Assembly: GCA_003599255.1 (NCBI GenBank)
Contig: QZJF01000007.1
Coordinates: 1-49,594, forward strand
Reading direction: 5' to 3'
DNA length: 49,594 bases
From: a candidate division WWE3 bacterium
GTDB lineage: Bacteria > Patescibacteriota > WWE3 > UBA101185 > UBA10185
The notes below the pieces were generated by a model. The model had not been told where the DNA came from. It saw only the letters and a program-made list of their open reading frames with translations, and did no database searches. The position numbers and the translations under genes are program-made. Below, in pieces: positions 49,578 to 49,594 of the stretch. Position 1 is the first letter of the stretch. The number at the start of each line of letters is the position of its first letter.

Positions 49578-49594
49578 GGATATACAACCAAAAA
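49578..49594. repeat. 17-bp terminal direct repeat, right copy
   Basis: Identical to bases 1-17; see the left copy. The sequence ends in the A5 loop of the small hairpin present at the left end. Confidence 0.8.

Noticed and set aside
1-49594. tRNA genes, CRISPR arrays, insertion sequences, integrase and attachment sites
   Set aside because: No cloverleaf with a T-arm, no regularly spaced repeats, no transposase or recombinase motif seen in any gene or gap.

Overview
The window is a large, gene-dense piece of a tailed bacteriophage (or prophage) genome. Every gene I can support, about 60 of them, lies on the + strand, with ATGA or TAATG overlaps and GGAG-type ribosome binding sites almost throughout. 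The head genes resemble the Mu-like type (protease/scaffold, decoration protein, gpT-like major capsid protein). The tail is that of a siphovirus: a tube protein, a frameshifting chaperone pair, a tape measure and a hub, with no sheath. The host should be a diderm (Gram-negative) bacterium, because the phage encodes Sec signal peptides, lipoboxes and an outer-membrane beta-barrel. An FCB-group host is a guess from protein style only.

Layout. 1-10.4 kb: about 30 small genes behind one excellent sigma70-type promoter (114-142). They are mostly unrecognised: a cluster of small membrane proteins (3.0-5.0 kb), small Cys-rich proteins, then lipoproteins and a periplasmic protein with a shared C-terminal motif (7.5-10.0 kb). 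The block ends at a strong intrinsic terminator (10428-10464). 10.5-14.1 kb: a structured leader RNA that may act as a translation switch, then a ChaB-protease-scaffold fusion, decoration protein and major capsid protein. 14.2-18.2 kb: an exported protein, a lysis module (membrane/coiled-coil protein, M15-type endolysin, two holin-like membrane proteins), an outer-membrane barrel and a proteasome/HslV-like Ntn hydrolase with Thr1/Asp17/Lys33. 18.2-34.4 kb: an unusual block of fibre-like, beta-propeller and beta-helix proteins, nearly all with Sec signal peptides, built partly from a duplicated fibre-plus-propeller cassette. 34.4-48.3 kb: head-tail connection and tail genes. 48.4-49.5 kb: two zinc-ribbon-like proteins and an HD-domain phosphohydrolase.

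How it fits together. The head and tail modules would build the virion and the lysis module would release it. The exported proteins are the puzzle. Fibre-like proteins with ordinary phage-fibre repeats but N-terminal signal peptides should leave the cytoplasm, where virions assemble. They may be surface adhesins, glycan-active enzymes, superinfection-exclusion factors, or virion parts added outside the inner membrane. The 20.1-24.0 kb and 6.0-8.3 kb stretches look different in codon choice by eye and probably came from a related phage.

Limits. No terminase, portal, integrase, polymerase, helicase or other replication gene is visible in the 49.6 kb. The first 17 bases equal the last 17, which could mean a circular map, a terminal repeat or an assembly overlap. 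Without the missing genes I cannot call this a complete autonomous genome. All family assignments come from reading motifs by eye.
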